Source: Agelaius tricolor
Lineage: Eukaryota; Chordata; Aves; Passeriformes; Icteridae
Length of the DNA: 64,000 bases
Assembly (NCBI GenBank): GCA_023055355.1
Contig: JALJCS010000004.1
Span: 24,030,744 to 24,094,743 of the forward strand
Direction of reading: 5' to 3'
Numbering within the stretch: position 1 is the first letter of the stretch; each line of letters starts with the position of its first letter. A program made the position numbers and the translations under genes. This document shows, in pieces, positions 13,501 to 25,800 of this stretch. The notes below the pieces were generated by a model. It was not told where the DNA came from. It was given only the letters and a program-made list of their open reading frames with translations, and did no database searches.

Positions 13501-15751
13501 GTGCAATTTGCCACCAAGATTCTTTTTAGGCTCAGTGTTGCCTCCACGCGCTACTGTAATTATTGCCATTTTTAAAAATACGATTTACATGCATGTTACA
13601 ATCTTCTCCACGCTGTAAATATTTCTTATAGAAATTGTTCCTACTAAAGTGAATGGAATTGCACACTGAGTAAGTAAACAGACTGAACTCAGCACTCAGA
13701 AAACCTATTGAGGTATATATTTAACTGTCTTGCATGTTAATCTTATGATTGCAACTATTTTGTGACTATGAAGTCACTGTTTATATGCAGTTAGCAGATG
13801 AGAAGGAAACAACTTCTAATCTGAACTTTTGCTCTATTTTTATTATACACACTACAAGTGAGGGTTTAGAGGATCCTAAGTACTGTTTTACTCCTTCATA
13901 ATCCCCTTAACCTCTTTCCTTACTTCCACAAAAAATTAGGGCAAACTTATCCCACCAGAGCTTTGTATTGACTTACTAATTAGACTTTGCTTCATTATTC
14001 TAGAAATACTATTCTCTATTTTCAATAAGCAGCGTATTTCACTGTGTCTGAGTTTATGGCTTAGACTGGGAAGTGCTGTGTCATAAGAGTGTCCTGGATT
14101 GTCTTCCTCTTTCCTGAAGCAAATAAACTCACATAAAAGCATAGACCAACATTGCTAGCAAAATGTATTCTATCCCTCTGAAAATATCACTGACTGTATG
14201 TCAGTTCACAGCTATAAATTTCCCTTCGGAAAGTGGCCTAAATTCAATGTTTTATATTTTTAAAGGGTTTTGGGATAATCATTAAACTTTTGAAACAAAC
14301 AAAAAAATAGATTGTTTATCAAGACCTTAATGGTGTCTTTTAACAGTGTTTTTTCCTGGAATTGGTTTGGAAAAAGCATATTCAATTGTATTTCCTGAAA
14401 ACAAAAGGTAGGCTTCATGTGAAGAGAGCAGAATGTGATCTTTTTAGCTGTATTAGTGGTCTCTGCTTATCAATGCTTAAAATCAATAATAACGCATTGC
14501 TCATACTTCAGCACAAAGCATATAGTCAATGGACACTAAATTAATGTAAAGACCTTAAAAATATTCTAAATACATGCTCTTAAAATAATATGCATACATT
14601 CATATTTGTTTCTTGATATTTTTTGTGATAAGCTTTATGACAGTTCTACAGTTCATGTTTTTCTGTTTTGCCACTGTGCTGCCTAACAGCAAAGGAAGCC
14701 TTTTATTTCATTTCTCCAGGGATGTCTTTTTGACATCAAATCTGTTTGTAGATTCTGATACTAGTATTCTTTATCTTCTAAAGGAAAGAAATTAATAAAG
14801 TACTCTTTCATATTCTAAAATCTCTTTTTTCTTGTGGGAAATATACATTAAAAGTGACAAAGTTTTCTTTACTTGTTTGACTGCTTTTAATATTTTATTT
14901 TTGTAATTATATATTTGCCCAGGAGGAGAAGCTTGAACAGAACATTTTATGATCTACCACAGTTCTTAGACACTTCTCTGCTTCATCAGCTCTTATCCTT
15001 AACACAACTTCATATATCCAACATCAGTGTTTACCTCACAGTACAAAGATCCACATTTATTCTACTCTTTTCTTTATGAGAATAGAGTGTCCTTAGTTGA
15101 AAGACAACCTAATTTCCAGGCTGCATAGGGAAGCTTCTACAACAGCTGTCTGCACTTTACTCGTACTGTAGGTAAGTAGGGGAGTTTGAATAAACAAAGT
15201 AATTAGAAACATAATAGCACATTTTGATTCCCTTAATAAATAACACCAACATGAATCTTTTCTTAGCAGTGACACTGATGATCACTAATGGCCAAGCCTG
15301 TTATCTTTACAGTATGAGTTGCAAGAGTTGAAAAGCCAAAGTCCTGAATACAAGACATACTATTATTGAAACAGAAAATAAATGCAAGTCCTTGGCATTA
15401 ATCCCATTGGTTTAATAATAGTAAAATAATCCATAAAAACATAAACCACAAATAACAGAAAATAGTCCAAAATGGTAGTTTTTGTTTCCATGAAAAAGTA
15501 ATAAATTTTTGTTATTAATATTGTTGTTGTTTCTTACCTCATTGCTGTTTTCAGTAAATTGTTCTTATCTCAAGCCATGATATTCACCATTTGTGCCTCC
15601 AGTTCTCAACTCCATCCTGCCTTAGTGGGAAGGGCGAGGGAAAGAGGGAGCGAGGATGGCATTTGGTTTTGGACAGTTTTGGGTGTGGGCATTGGATTAG
15701 GGAGTACTGTTCCTATGCAAGTTCCTATGCAATGTCAAACCATGACATTGC
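10526..15751. other. Intergenic DNA, nothing recognised
   Basis: AT-rich single-copy-looking DNA. The longest frame is a 117-codon minus-strand one at 12351-12704 with no recognisable domain. A purine (A/G) tract lies at about 13143-13190. No exon of a neighbouring gene could be recognised. Confidence 0.5.
13143..13190. repeat. A-rich purine tract
   Basis: About 48 bp composed almost only of A with scattered G and one TT. It is low-complexity DNA, with no clear transposon attached. Confidence 0.75.
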
Positions 15752-15824
15752 TGCCTAAATTGGGGCTCTAACCCACAATTCTAGGATTAAGAATCTCGTG
15801 ATCTACTGACTGAACAAGAAAAGA
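15752..15824 (-). pseudogene. tRNA-Lys(CTT)-derived pseudogene
   Basis: Read on the minus strand, this segment follows a vertebrate tRNA-Lys(CTT) through its whole length. A D-arm-like GTTCAGTCAGTAGATCA comes first, then an anticodon arm with GATTCTTAATC (anticodon CTT, complement at 15789-15791), then a T-arm GTGGGTTAGAGCCCCA. The end is 'atttaggcagca', resembling the acceptor 3' strand. The B box has GGTTAGAGCCC instead of GGTTCGAGCCC. The 5' acceptor strand is badly diverged and cannot pair with the 3' strand, so a functional tRNA is unlikely. There is no oligo(A) tail on the minus-strand 3' side. Alternatives are the head of a tRNA-derived SINE. A retroviral primer-binding site is less likely because similarity includes the anticodon and D arms. 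Confidence 0.7.
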
Positions 15825-16170
15825 CATGGGATGGTATAGAAAAACCTCTGGGTCCTGGCAAAAATTTTGACAGTTACACAGAATCAGCAACTGTAACTCA
15901 GACTCAAAGGAAAGATTCTATGTTCTGAGTTCTGTGCTCTTCTGCCATAGTCTGTTTTTTTGTCCACTACACATGAATTCCTCTCACTCACACCTTCAGA
16001 TCACTATCAGTTTTGTAATTCTACTGTTGCATTTATGTGTCATTAAAAGAACTGAATTCAATTTAAATTAAAAACCCCCCAAAAGTTAAAGGTAATATCT
16101 ATAAATATCCTTTATTACCTTTATTAATCATATAGAATACTTTTACTTTTTACTTAAGACCTCCATAGTA

Positions 16171-16251
16171 TTGTAGAATCAAAAAATGGCCTGTATCGGA
16201 AGGGACCTTAAAGATCATCACGTTCCAATGCCCCTGTTGTGGGCAGGATAA
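16171..16251 (-). mobile_element. CR1 LINE fragment, short, antisense
   Basis: TGTAGAATCAAAAAATGGCC followed by 'ggaagggaccttaaagatca' and 'cgttccaatgcccctg' matches the 3'-terminal CR1 pattern in reverse orientation. Only about 80 bp remain. The terminal octamer repeat is degraded. Confidence 0.8.
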
Positions 16252-18213
16252 AGAAACTGACCACTCACAAGCCTTACTTTTCTTATCAGTATATCTGCTA
16301 AACAGTCGGCATTGTCTGCAAAGCAAAGGTCCTATGAATTTGCTGAGCATGTATGAATTTCAAAGGTCAAGGTAAGAACCGTATTCACTCTAAAACCATG
16401 GTATTCTTTTTAATAATGTAACTCTAGTTAGCTATGTTACTTGTCTGTGGAATGAGAAGACCTGTCTGAAAGTAATAACATGATATTCTACTAATTAAGT
16501 AATTTCTGCCTTAAAAATTACTTCTAGCTGGTCCATGATAAGCAGTTGCATATTCTGGTCAACTTGCAAAATGAGAAGTTCTTACATTACCTTTTGCTTT
16601 CCAAATAGTACCAACTATATTATTCAGTGTAATGTATTTCACAATTATTACCACAGAGCCAAGATTCTCTTCATGTTATTTTCTATAATTTGAAATGTGA
16701 GGGTCACTCTTATTCCCTTTTTATCTGTATTCAAAATAATAGTTGTAAGTATGCTTCTTTGTGAACATCTAAACATCTCCAAATACAAAAATAATACACA
16801 TACTGTATGCAGTTGATCAATGGCAATGTATATGGCAAAAGTTTTATGTACTGTTTACTCTAATTTTCTTATAGTTAACTGGAAAATGCCTTATGCTCAC
16901 TGCAGCCTAAAACTTCTGAGGACTTTGACCCATGTACATGGGAAGCAAATGGTGTTAATGATTTAAGTCAAGTATCTTAATCCCTTACCCCCTACTTTGA
17001 CAGAGATTACCCTTGGAAACATGCTTTCTGCCTAGTTTAAATACTACTAGTATAAGGCAGCATAATAGGAATAAATTTCCTTCAATTAACTTCCAAGAGA
17101 TAAGTGAACAGGAGATTTGTTAATAGCTTAAACTGAGCCCATCTACCAGAATTACTTATTTGACCTGGGACTAGCTTCACACAAGTAGCCTGCACTGAGG
17201 CTGTGCACATGACATAACGTAATCTGTCATTTAGTAGACTGATCATTCGTACAGTTGGGGATGTATGCACATGACACATGGAACTTGCCTAAATTATCAG
17301 CATACGTGGTGTAAGAAAGAGGTAGCAGCACAGAAGGTTAACTTCTATAATAACCTGGCTTAGAATACAGCTGTGTTGAAATTTGATGAACAACCTGGGA
17401 ACTTGGGTTTCCATGGGCATAGTGCTGATGGGAAATGAATCAGAATTCTGGCTTCTCACACTTAATTTCATGCTTATTTGCTACAAACTGTAGTTTGGGA
17501 GTGGACTAAACAGGCAGTTCTATTGTCCATTTTCAGCCAGTACTTTCCCACACAGAAAGACATTCAATCATTCATTGTTTGGGATAACTCCAAGTACATT
17601 TGATATTGATTCAATATTGTTTTTTGGCTTTGAATTAGTAGCTAGCCTTGGCTGAAAAATGCACACTCTGGTATGTTATTCAGTTTTGCAAGGAGGAACA
17701 GAACAGACAATTATTGTAACACAGGAATTATGTGCTATTCACAAGTAAAATATGGTTAATGCATTTGGTCTTTGAAAACCTCAACTGATATCTGTATCAG
17801 ACTTTTAGAAGTCACCTCCTAGGCAGGCATGGCTTCTTTCTCTCCCTTCGTCCCTCAAGAAAAGCAGTGGCAATTTCATTTTTCCACAACTAATATTCCA
17901 CAAAAGAAATAGGGCATGTTATAAAGTTTTACCTTGAAATTTACCTTGAAATTTATTTTCATAAATTAAATAATTGAATAAAAGTAATCCCTTGGAGAAC
18001 AAAATTTCTTAATACTACTTTGTTTACATTGGGCAAACCAGAAGTGCAAAAGGGACAGTGAGTTCATTGCCTTCATTTTCATGCTTACTTTCACTAAAGA
18101 AAGAAAGGAGGCATTCACAGCATAGAGGTTTTATGCATTTTTGATGGATAGTCTTCATGTTTGGAGAAGGGTCTTCTGATATTTGAAATGGTCTCTTTTT
18201 GTCTGTCTTTATA
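16252..18213. other. Intergenic DNA, nothing recognised
   Basis: AT-rich DNA between two CR1 copies. Open frames of 60-66 codons on the minus strand (around 17.1 and 17.3 kb) show no recognisable family. I see no RNA gene. Confidence 0.5.
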
Positions 18214-18955
18214 GGGTGACTGGCAACCAGTAACAAGTAGTATTCCCCAGGGCTCAGTAGTGGGTCCAGTTCCATTTAATATCTTTGTCAATGATCTGGG
18301 TGAGGGGTTGACTGAGTGGCCCCTCAGACAGTTTGCAGATGACACCAAGCTGTGTGGAGTGATTTCTGCTGAGGGCAGGAAGGCTCTACAGAGGGATGTG
18401 GGCAGACTGGATCGATGGGTCAAGGCCAGTGGTATAAGGCTCGAAAAGGCCAAGTGACAGATCCTGTCCTTGGGTCACCAGCACACCATGCAAGAGTGCT
18501 ACAGGCTGGGGGCAGAGAGCCTGGAAAGCTGCCCAGCAGAAAAGGACCAGAGGCTGTTGGTTGACAGCAGCTGAACATGACCCAGCTGTGCCCAGGTAAC
18601 CAAGAAGGCCAAAGACATCCTGGCCGATATCAGCAACAGTGTGGCCAGCAGGACTAGCAAAGGGAGCAAAGGATAGCCCCTGTACTCGTGTGAGATCTCA
18701 CCCCACATTCTGTATCCAGTGTTGGGCCTCCCACTCACTACAGGACAGACACTGAGAGGCTAGAGAGCATCCAGAGAAGGTGAAAGGTCTTGTGGAGCGC
18801 AAGCCCTGTGAGGAGTGGCTGAGGGAGCTGGGGTTGTTTAATCTGGAGAAAAGACTTGTTGATGTGGCATTTAGGGACACATTTAGTGGCGCACACTGGT
18901 GCTGGATTAACAGGTGGACTTGATGATGTAAATGAAACAATTCTGTGATCCTGGG
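18214..18955 (+). mobile_element. CR1 LINE copy with decayed reverse-transcriptase end
   Basis: This sense-orientation CR1 covers the end of ORF2 and the 3' end. Translation of 18260-18457 reads [12 protein letters not shown], then QFADDTKL with the catalytic FADD box at 18332-18343, then [11 protein letters not shown]. All are typical of the C-terminal half of CR1 reverse transcriptase. The frame is broken by a stop just after 'LEKAK' and the downstream part, which still resembles 'AEKD' and 'ESIQRR' regions, is frame-disrupted. The 3' end near 18930-18952 reads 'aaacaattctgtgatcc', a CR1-like terminus. The element is non-functional. ERV or processed-gene origin is unlikely. Confidence 0.88.
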
Positions 18956-21900
18956 ACCTGTGAAAAACTGTGGAAATACTAAACACAGGAAGTGAAGACA
19001 CCTGATACCAAAGACTCGATAACTGGGGATTCTGAGGATGGGACATATTGGTAAAACTCTTCAAGAAAAAGCCAGTAGTTTCATAGTTGTACCTGGAAAT
19101 CATAGTGACTCTGAAAGTAAAATGGCTTGAGTGCTAGTGCAAATGACTGTCAGCCTACTGCTACTATGCACAGATTTGTCCTTTTTTGTTTCTTTGGGTG
19201 GCTGTCTGCAGAACTAGTCTGTCAGTAATTTGTGAAATCACCTTTTTCCTTTCAAACTTTTAAATAATATCCTCTTACAAGAGCTGAGGGCTGTGGACTT
19301 CTTTTGTGCTATTATTAAAATGATTATGTTACATTCTCAATCCATGGGCAGGAACTATTTATTCTTACTGTGGCAGTATAAAAAGTCTTGCAATGGGAAC
19401 CTCAGCCTTATTTAACATGAAAATGATTGTTAATAATTATTTAAGAGTTTATCATACAAATACATTTTGATAGAAATACTAGATCGCTAGATTGCTGTAT
19501 CATGACAGCTCTTCTATTTCCTTGGTAAACTTAAAACTGCTAAACTGAGTTACAGAGTTTAGTTCTGAGTTGCTCTGAGACATGTATAATCACTGGTTTA
19601 ATTCTCCATTATATAGACTAGAATGATTTGAACTGTATGCCTGGAGAATAAATAAAATGGATAGGAACCACAGAAACTATAAAATATCACAAAAGTCTCT
19701 ATTATTTGGTAGCACACAATAAGTATGAGGATATAAGGTTTTACTAGGATAGTTTGTGTATCATACCAATTACTATTCCCTGGATGACCATAGTGAAAAT
19801 GGAAGGAGTTTTAGAAGAACATGAAGTGTAAGATGTTGTTCATCATTACTAGAGTTACAGGGGTTTTTAGGATGCAGTAAAAAGGCATAGCAAAGTAATC
19901 ATGTATTTACACATACTTGAATAATGGTTGAAATTAAAAAATGAACTTTGCCATGTGATCAGAGAAGCATTCACTTCCAAACCATACTGTCTGAAGAAGT
20001 ATGACATTATTTGTATCTCTATTTTCAAAACAACAAAGACACACAAAGCTGAACTCTCAATTCACAGCCTAAGTCCCTTCAGTGTGACAAGATGTACTGC
20101 AAATATACTTATGAACAAGTCAAACCCCAGTATTGCTCAGCAGGTCTATTTTTCAATAATTTGATTCTATGAATATGTCCCAAATTCTCACTTTGGGACA
20201 CATACATGATTCCCACAGATTTAGTAAGGAGATGAGTTGTACATGTCAAATGAAGAACACACCTTAGGAAGACCCTCTGGATGATTGTGAAGGGTTTTAG
20301 CTACTTTAGGAATGAGGATAAAAAAATAATCTGGGTCCTGATTCACCTCTAATTTACCCTTCAGTAAAGTGGAAGTAAATTAGTGGCTAGAAGTGGGGTA
20401 GAAAAGAGGAGAATAAGGCTTAGGAATTTCTATTAAATATTAAACAGATACAAAGATTGGTACTCTGTCCATGGTTTTGCACAATAGGATATGAATAATT
20501 AATTATCCAATATGTAACTCATACAATAATTATGGGGGCAAAAAAGTAACTCAAAACACAGTTACAAAAGCTATCTAGTCCTAATGTTTTCAGGGAGCTC
20601 AGGTGCTCTCTCCTTTGTTGTCAGTGCAGCTGTACTGAGGCCATCTCTGGAAATCCAACATGGGGATCACGAAGTATCCGCACGGTTCTTCTAGATTCAG
20701 TGAAGGACCACTTGGATACTACAATGTAGAGGTATATTTACATACACAGATCTGTTCAGTGGATGTACAGAGAAGCAATTAGTCAACACATTCTATTTAC
20801 AGTGTATAAGAGTGAGTGTGCTTTTTGGTACGAGGCATAAGAACACAACTTTCCTGCCTGTTTAGCAAATTCTGCTTTTTCATTCAACTATTTGCTGTTC
20901 TGGTGCTTTTTAAAAATTATTTTTTAATGCATATACACCAAAAATGACTTTTTAAGCATCAGTTTCCCAAACTTCAGTTTAGGTCATGTTGCAAGGTGGA
21001 TTTTTTAATTTTGTTTTGGAGACTTAACTGAAGTGAGAGATATACTTTACTGCTTTTCTTTGTGCAGGACATACTGTCTTCTTACTTGGCAATACATTCC
21101 AAGTCAACCTCATCTTTGCATCCTAAGTTACACAGCAATTTCTGTATTGTAATACTTCAAGTTACATGTATGACAGTATGTTGTGCAAAACCTGTAATTT
21201 TTCAGGAGACCTACTTTTCCCTAGAACAACCAGAAAACCAAATTTAGATAGAGTTCTGAAATAAATTAAGGGGCAAACAGACAAATGCATTTCAGAAGAA
21301 GAAATATTCCAGTAAATGAAACAGAAATTATCTTTTTCCTGTAGAACACTGTCATTTAGAGTACTTTGCTTCACATAATTTGTCTACTCAAGTATTTTAA
21401 TGAAGATTTACCTTCCAGTTTTAGACAGTTATGATACAGATGCAGGTTTATTTTTTCTGTTCCCCAGAACAATTTCCAATTGGAACATATGACTAGGCAG
21501 TGCATTATGACAGGAAACACAGTAACGGGATCTGCAAGATATCATGAAAGAATTAACAAATCAAATGAGAGTAAATGACAATTATAAGAAAAAGTTTGTT
21601 AATAACGAAGCAAGAGCTTTTAGCTCTTACAGTAATATCTTCCATGAGCTGCAAAAAATACACAAGAGAGAAAAATCCCAGATCTCATAGCTCTGAATTT
21701 ATTAACAATTAGTTATCACTCACTCCTCAGTGAGGCACAACTTGATTGGAATAATAAAACTGCACTATTCAGGTTAGTTATTTAGAGTGGGAAAAACCCC
21801 CACACTGTGGGGAATACTAGTGGTGTGAGAGCACTGGAGACGCTGCAAACCCTACAGCTCATTTTCTGGTCTACTTTGCACTCATTGCATGACCTCCCAT

Positions 21901-22098
21901 TGACTTCCATAGTACTGGATTCCAGCTCTTCAACGTTTCTCTTTATTTCTCTATGAAGTGGATTCCAGCCTAGAAGGCTCCTTTGTGAGCTGTGCAATTG
22001 AATATATATACATGGTATGTGACTGTGGGCACAATATTTAGAAATGATCCTAGGTTTGAGGTACAGGGCACGGTTTACTGAGGCTTGACTGTTAAAGA
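18956..22098. other. Intergenic DNA, nothing recognised
   Basis: About 3.1 kb of AT-rich DNA between CR1 copies. Short open frames at 19.9 and 21.1 kb carry no recognisable domain. No exon, RNA gene or repeat family could be supported. Confidence 0.5.
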
Positions 22099-22362
22099 CA
22101 TAGAATCATAGAATGATTTGAGTTGGAGGGGACCTTAAAGGACATCTAGTTCCAACTCCCCTGCAATGGACAGGGACACCTTACACTAAACCAGGTTTAG
22201 AAGGAACGTTTCCACTAAACCAGAGCTCCATCCAAACTGCTCTTGAGCTCCTCCAGTGATCGGGCATCCACAAGTCCCTGGGCGGTGCCTCACAAACCTC
22301 AGGAGAGGTTTTTCCCTAACATCTAATCTAACCTGCTCTTTTGCAATTTGAACCCATTGCTT
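22099..22362 (-). mobile_element. CR1 LINE fragment, antisense, next to the PRUNE2 promoter
   Basis: It starts with CATAGAATCATAGAATG, the complement of the CR1 terminal octamers. It continues with 'gttggaggggaccttaaagg', 'ctagttccaactcccctgca', 'gagctccatccaaactgctc' and 'taacatctaatctaacctgc'. The 5'-truncated end lies within about 50-100 bp of the start of the CpG island. The order and spacing of landmarks make CR1 secure. The right boundary is approximate. Confidence 0.92.
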
Positions 22363-22701
22363 GGTTCCCTCCAGACATTTGCCACCATGGGAAGGGGACC
22401 CCGGAGCGGTCACTGCCTCTGACCCCAGTGCCTTCCAGCCTTCCACCGAAGAGTCTTACTAGGGGTGAAGTGCGAACTGAGAGACCGCCGCCCAAGCAAA
22501 CGGCAGCAGCCACCGGCTGGTGCCTGTTGCTTGGAGCCCCTGCGTCGGGCGGGTTTCGGCGCGCCCTGTCCTTGGGTCAGGAATCCTTGTCAGAGGGCGA
22601 GCCGCCGCTTCCCAGGGCCTGGCGCGGCGCAGGGCGCCCGCCCGGGTCCCGGCGCGGGGTGCGCGCTCCTCGGGGCTCCGCGCGGCCCTTGCGGCACGGG
22701 C

Positions 22702-22709
22702 TGACGTCA
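22702..22709. promoter_or_regulatory. Palindromic cAMP response element (TGACGTCA)
   Basis: A perfect full-site CRE, 136 bp of sequence before the PRUNE2 start codon and directly upstream of the GC-box cluster. CREB/ATF-family proteins bind this octamer. Position inside an unmethylation-prone CpG island favours function, but occupancy is an inference. Confidence 0.7.
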
Positions 22710-22725
22710 GCGCCCGCGGCGGGCA

Positions 22726-22744
22726 GGGCGGGGCGGGGCGGGCG
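22726..22744 (+). promoter_or_regulatory. Stacked GC boxes (Sp1/KLF-type)
   Basis: Three overlapping GGGGCGG-like units in tandem, the typical binding site of Sp/KLF zinc-finger factors, just downstream of the CRE and about 100 bp before the start codon. Confidence 0.75.
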
Positions 22745-22845
22745 CTCCGCAGCGCGGGGGGCGCGGGGCAGCCGGGGCGCCGAGCGGGCAGCGCTGAGCG
22801 GGCAGCGCGGCCGCGCTCCTGCCTGCCCTGCGCCCGGCCGGCGCC

Positions 22846-22881
22846 ATGGAGGAGTTCCTGCAGCGCGCCCAGTCCCGACTG
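22846..22881 (+). CDS. PRUNE2: PRUNE2 exon 1 (coding part), residues 1-12
   Basis: Encodes MEEFLQRAQSRL, nearly identical to the N-terminus of known vertebrate PRUNE2. The ATG sits in a strong Kozak context (GCGCCATGG, G at -3 and +4). The donor is CTG|GTGAGT at 22882, close to consensus, and the exon ends between codons (phase 0). The open frame runs on into the intron for 82 codons, which is a consequence of GC-rich sequence with few stops and is not coding. The 5' UTR extends upstream into the CpG island to an undetermined start site. Confidence 0.95.
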
Positions 22882-25800
22882 GTGAGTCACGGCGGGGGCC
22901 AGCGGGCGCGGGACTTCGCCCGACTTGCCGGTGACTGCGGCCACCGGCCTCGCCCCCGCAGCCCCGGGTGCGGCGCCCGCGGGTGCGCTCCGAAACTTCT
23001 CGGGGCAGTGTTGTGGTCCTCCCGGGCGGGCGGCGGGCAGAGGATGGGGCTGGTGACCTTCGCAGCGGCTTGGGGCTGCGGCGTGTTTTGGGGGTGCCTT
23101 TTCCTCTCACACCTTGCTGCCCTCTAATTCCTGCTGAATAACGCTGTGCTTTACGAACCCGCGAGCCCGTATCTGACAGGCATTGAGGGAGGTGTCAACG
23201 TGCCGTTTCAGGATTATTTGCACATTTCTTGGGACTTTCAGATGCATCAAGTTGCATAGTTGAAGGGAGGGGAATAATACGCGAAGTCGCTGAGGAAGTA
23301 TTATTTCTGTGGTCTAAACGGCACTCGCTGTAGGGGATAAGTTTGGGTGAGCAAGATATTAAATAACTGTGCAATATGCAAAGATTACCAAGGTTCAGCA
23401 TCATAATTGTGTCTCAGTTGTCATCGGTCATTAATGCCGAAGTAGGAATCACAGAGGTAAATAGATCCTGTTCTCAAACAGCTTGTTGGTAGGGCTGTGC
23501 TGAGTATTTATTTTGTTTACAGGGACTGTTAATCTACCCCAGGCAGGGTGTGCTCTTTCCCCCCTTATGTGGACTGCAAAAGTAGGATTTTAAGGTTTTT
23601 AAGACTGGCATGGTCTTAGGCCAACTTGTTTTCCATTTTGATTTTCTCTGCAAAACTCCGTTTTACTGACTTCTTACCTTTCATGTGTAGCTTGCATGCC
23701 CACTAGCTATCCAGCTCTAAGAAATGTTCATTTGTAAGAGTAGGACTGGGTTTATCCTACAGCTGCTTGTTTTATCCTGTGTCTTTGGGTGTTTGGTACT
23801 TGTAGGGCCTTCCCAGTTTCATAGATCTGTTAAGAATCTCTAGAGAGGGAGCAATCATAAGCCCAAGATGCTCTTTGTTTGTCAGATGTGGTTCTGTATC
23901 TAAAATGATTTGTAAAAGATGATTTGTTATGCTATACATTCTTGGCATGCATTGTTGGAAATCAGTGAATCAACTAATTTTTTTAGAGGAGTGGAGAAAG
24001 AGATGAGAAAATGAATCCCTTGGTGGCTTCCTTAATATTTAACTGTGTTGGCAAATATTGATGGTAAGTAAACATGAAGTGTGTAATTCTGGTCACATGC
24101 CAATAGAAGTTGTTTTAGAATGTACTTTTAGGAATTTTTAAAATATTTCCCTTATGTTTTCATATAAGCAGTTGTAGTTTTGGTAGCCCTCCTAAAAGAT
24201 ACTGCACAGTGCAGTTACAAATTCTTAATACATTTTTCACTTTAGAATTTCATGTATTACAAAATTTGAGATGGAGATGGTAGTTTTGACAAACTTTCTG
24301 CTCAAGAACAGCATAGGTAGTCTTACTTGATAGATGCTAATTGTGCAGCGATAATGCTTCCCATTCGTAAGTGGCAGCAGTAAAAATGATTTCCTTACCT
24401 CTAAAAGCAAATATTGCAGTAATCTTTCTGAATATCTTTTGATACTCAAAAGGGACTTGTCTAGAAAACCAGAACTTGAAAGAGGCCCATGGAGAATAGA
24501 TAAAATTATTTCTTTCGTTTAGATCAAGGGAGAAGCACAGTAACTGAACACCGCAGGAGCCCCTTTAAAATTCCTGTAATGTGTGTTTTCAAAAGAAATG
24601 CAGAATCCTCTTTGTGCCTTCTAAGTGGTGGGAGGAAAAGACATGTTTTGGAGGCCTCCTCTACAGGAATAGTATTGTGGCAGGACTTTCTGACTCCATG
24701 TATGGGCATGTCAGCTGGTAATGGCTGGGAGTGAAGCATCTGAGCACTGGTGTGTTCAGTTCAGAACAGATCCATAAATTTTATTGGTTGTTTTCAATTT
24801 GGCAGTTTACTGTAGCACAGTGGCCTGAAGAGAGTAACCCGGAGAAACTAAAGATTTGCATTCTGCAACATAAGAGGCTGATGTTGTGTTTTCTTTTCAG
24901 CTTGGTCAGGCCTTTTGTGGGGAATTGTTCTCAGCTGGTAGCCAAAGGCTGAGTTGAAGCCAAGCAGTGAGCAGTCTTTGTTTTAACACTGATGTAAGGT
25001 AAAACTGTGCAGGGGAATGGCTGAATGACTAAGGAGGAAGGAGCTGCTGTGTGTTGTGCTACTGCAGCCATATCTGTGGAAGATGCTAAAAGGCCTACAG
25101 TTGTATCTGAGAGGCCTGGTGATGCCAGTGTCACAGTGCTGGCATTTCACACCACAGGTATTCCTGTAAGATTAAACAGATTACAATGCACAGACTATGT
25201 GGTTGTTACTCAGCATGAGTAAAGGAAAATTTTCTCCAGAAAAGCAGTTGCTCCAGACCATGCAGGGGAACCTATTACAGGAAGTGCTTTGTCATTCATT
25301 TGGGTCTGGATCCAGGCACAACATTAATCAAGGCTATTTATCGGCACAGAGGAAATTATAGCCTCGGACTGTGCTGCACAAAGGGCATGCTTGTTTTTTG
25401 TTTTCTAAGCCTTTGTATTGTGTACCTTCATGGATTGTTGGAGAGGAAAATTCTCTGTGAATTATCTATTAATAATAAAGCCTCAACTAGACTATTCCTT
25501 CTTAAAAAACAATGGATTTTGCTTTCATAGCTTGTAAAACACCCTCAGAAATTTCCAGTACCAATCTTTGAAGTTGTTGTGTATAATCTATGTAAAACCA
25601 AGGAGGCAAAAGTTTTGAAGGCAATACATAATGGTGTATAAGAAATGCCATACTGAGATTTTTTCACATTTCTGCTTCAGTTCTGCAGGTTTTTCTCCAG
25701 TTTTTGGGTAAGTCTAGTAATAAAGAGATAATAGGTGAGACTAGATGAGGTCAAAGATCCTTCTAAACCATTCTATCTTGTCTAGAGCGAGGTTATAAAC

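Larger units (their letters stand above)
22395..23105. promoter_or_regulatory. PRUNE2: CpG island, PRUNE2 promoter and 5' end
   Basis: About 0.7 kb of very GC-rich, CpG-dense sequence stands out sharply from the AT-rich surroundings and contains exon 1. It holds a palindromic CRE, stacked GC boxes, a NotI-type GCGGCCGC near 22807 and repeated GAGCGGGCAGC units just upstream of the start codon. No TATA box is visible at a sensible distance. This is the architecture of a broad, TATA-less vertebrate promoter. The transcription start site cannot be fixed from sequence. It probably lies between the GC boxes and the ATG. Confidence 0.88.

Noticed and set aside
22341..23127. Overlapping open frames of 79-197 codons on both strands across the CpG island
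   Set aside because: GC-rich sequence has few stop codons. The frames are Arg/Ala/Pro/Gly-rich shadows of one another, and only the 12 codons of PRUNE2 exon 1 match a known protein.
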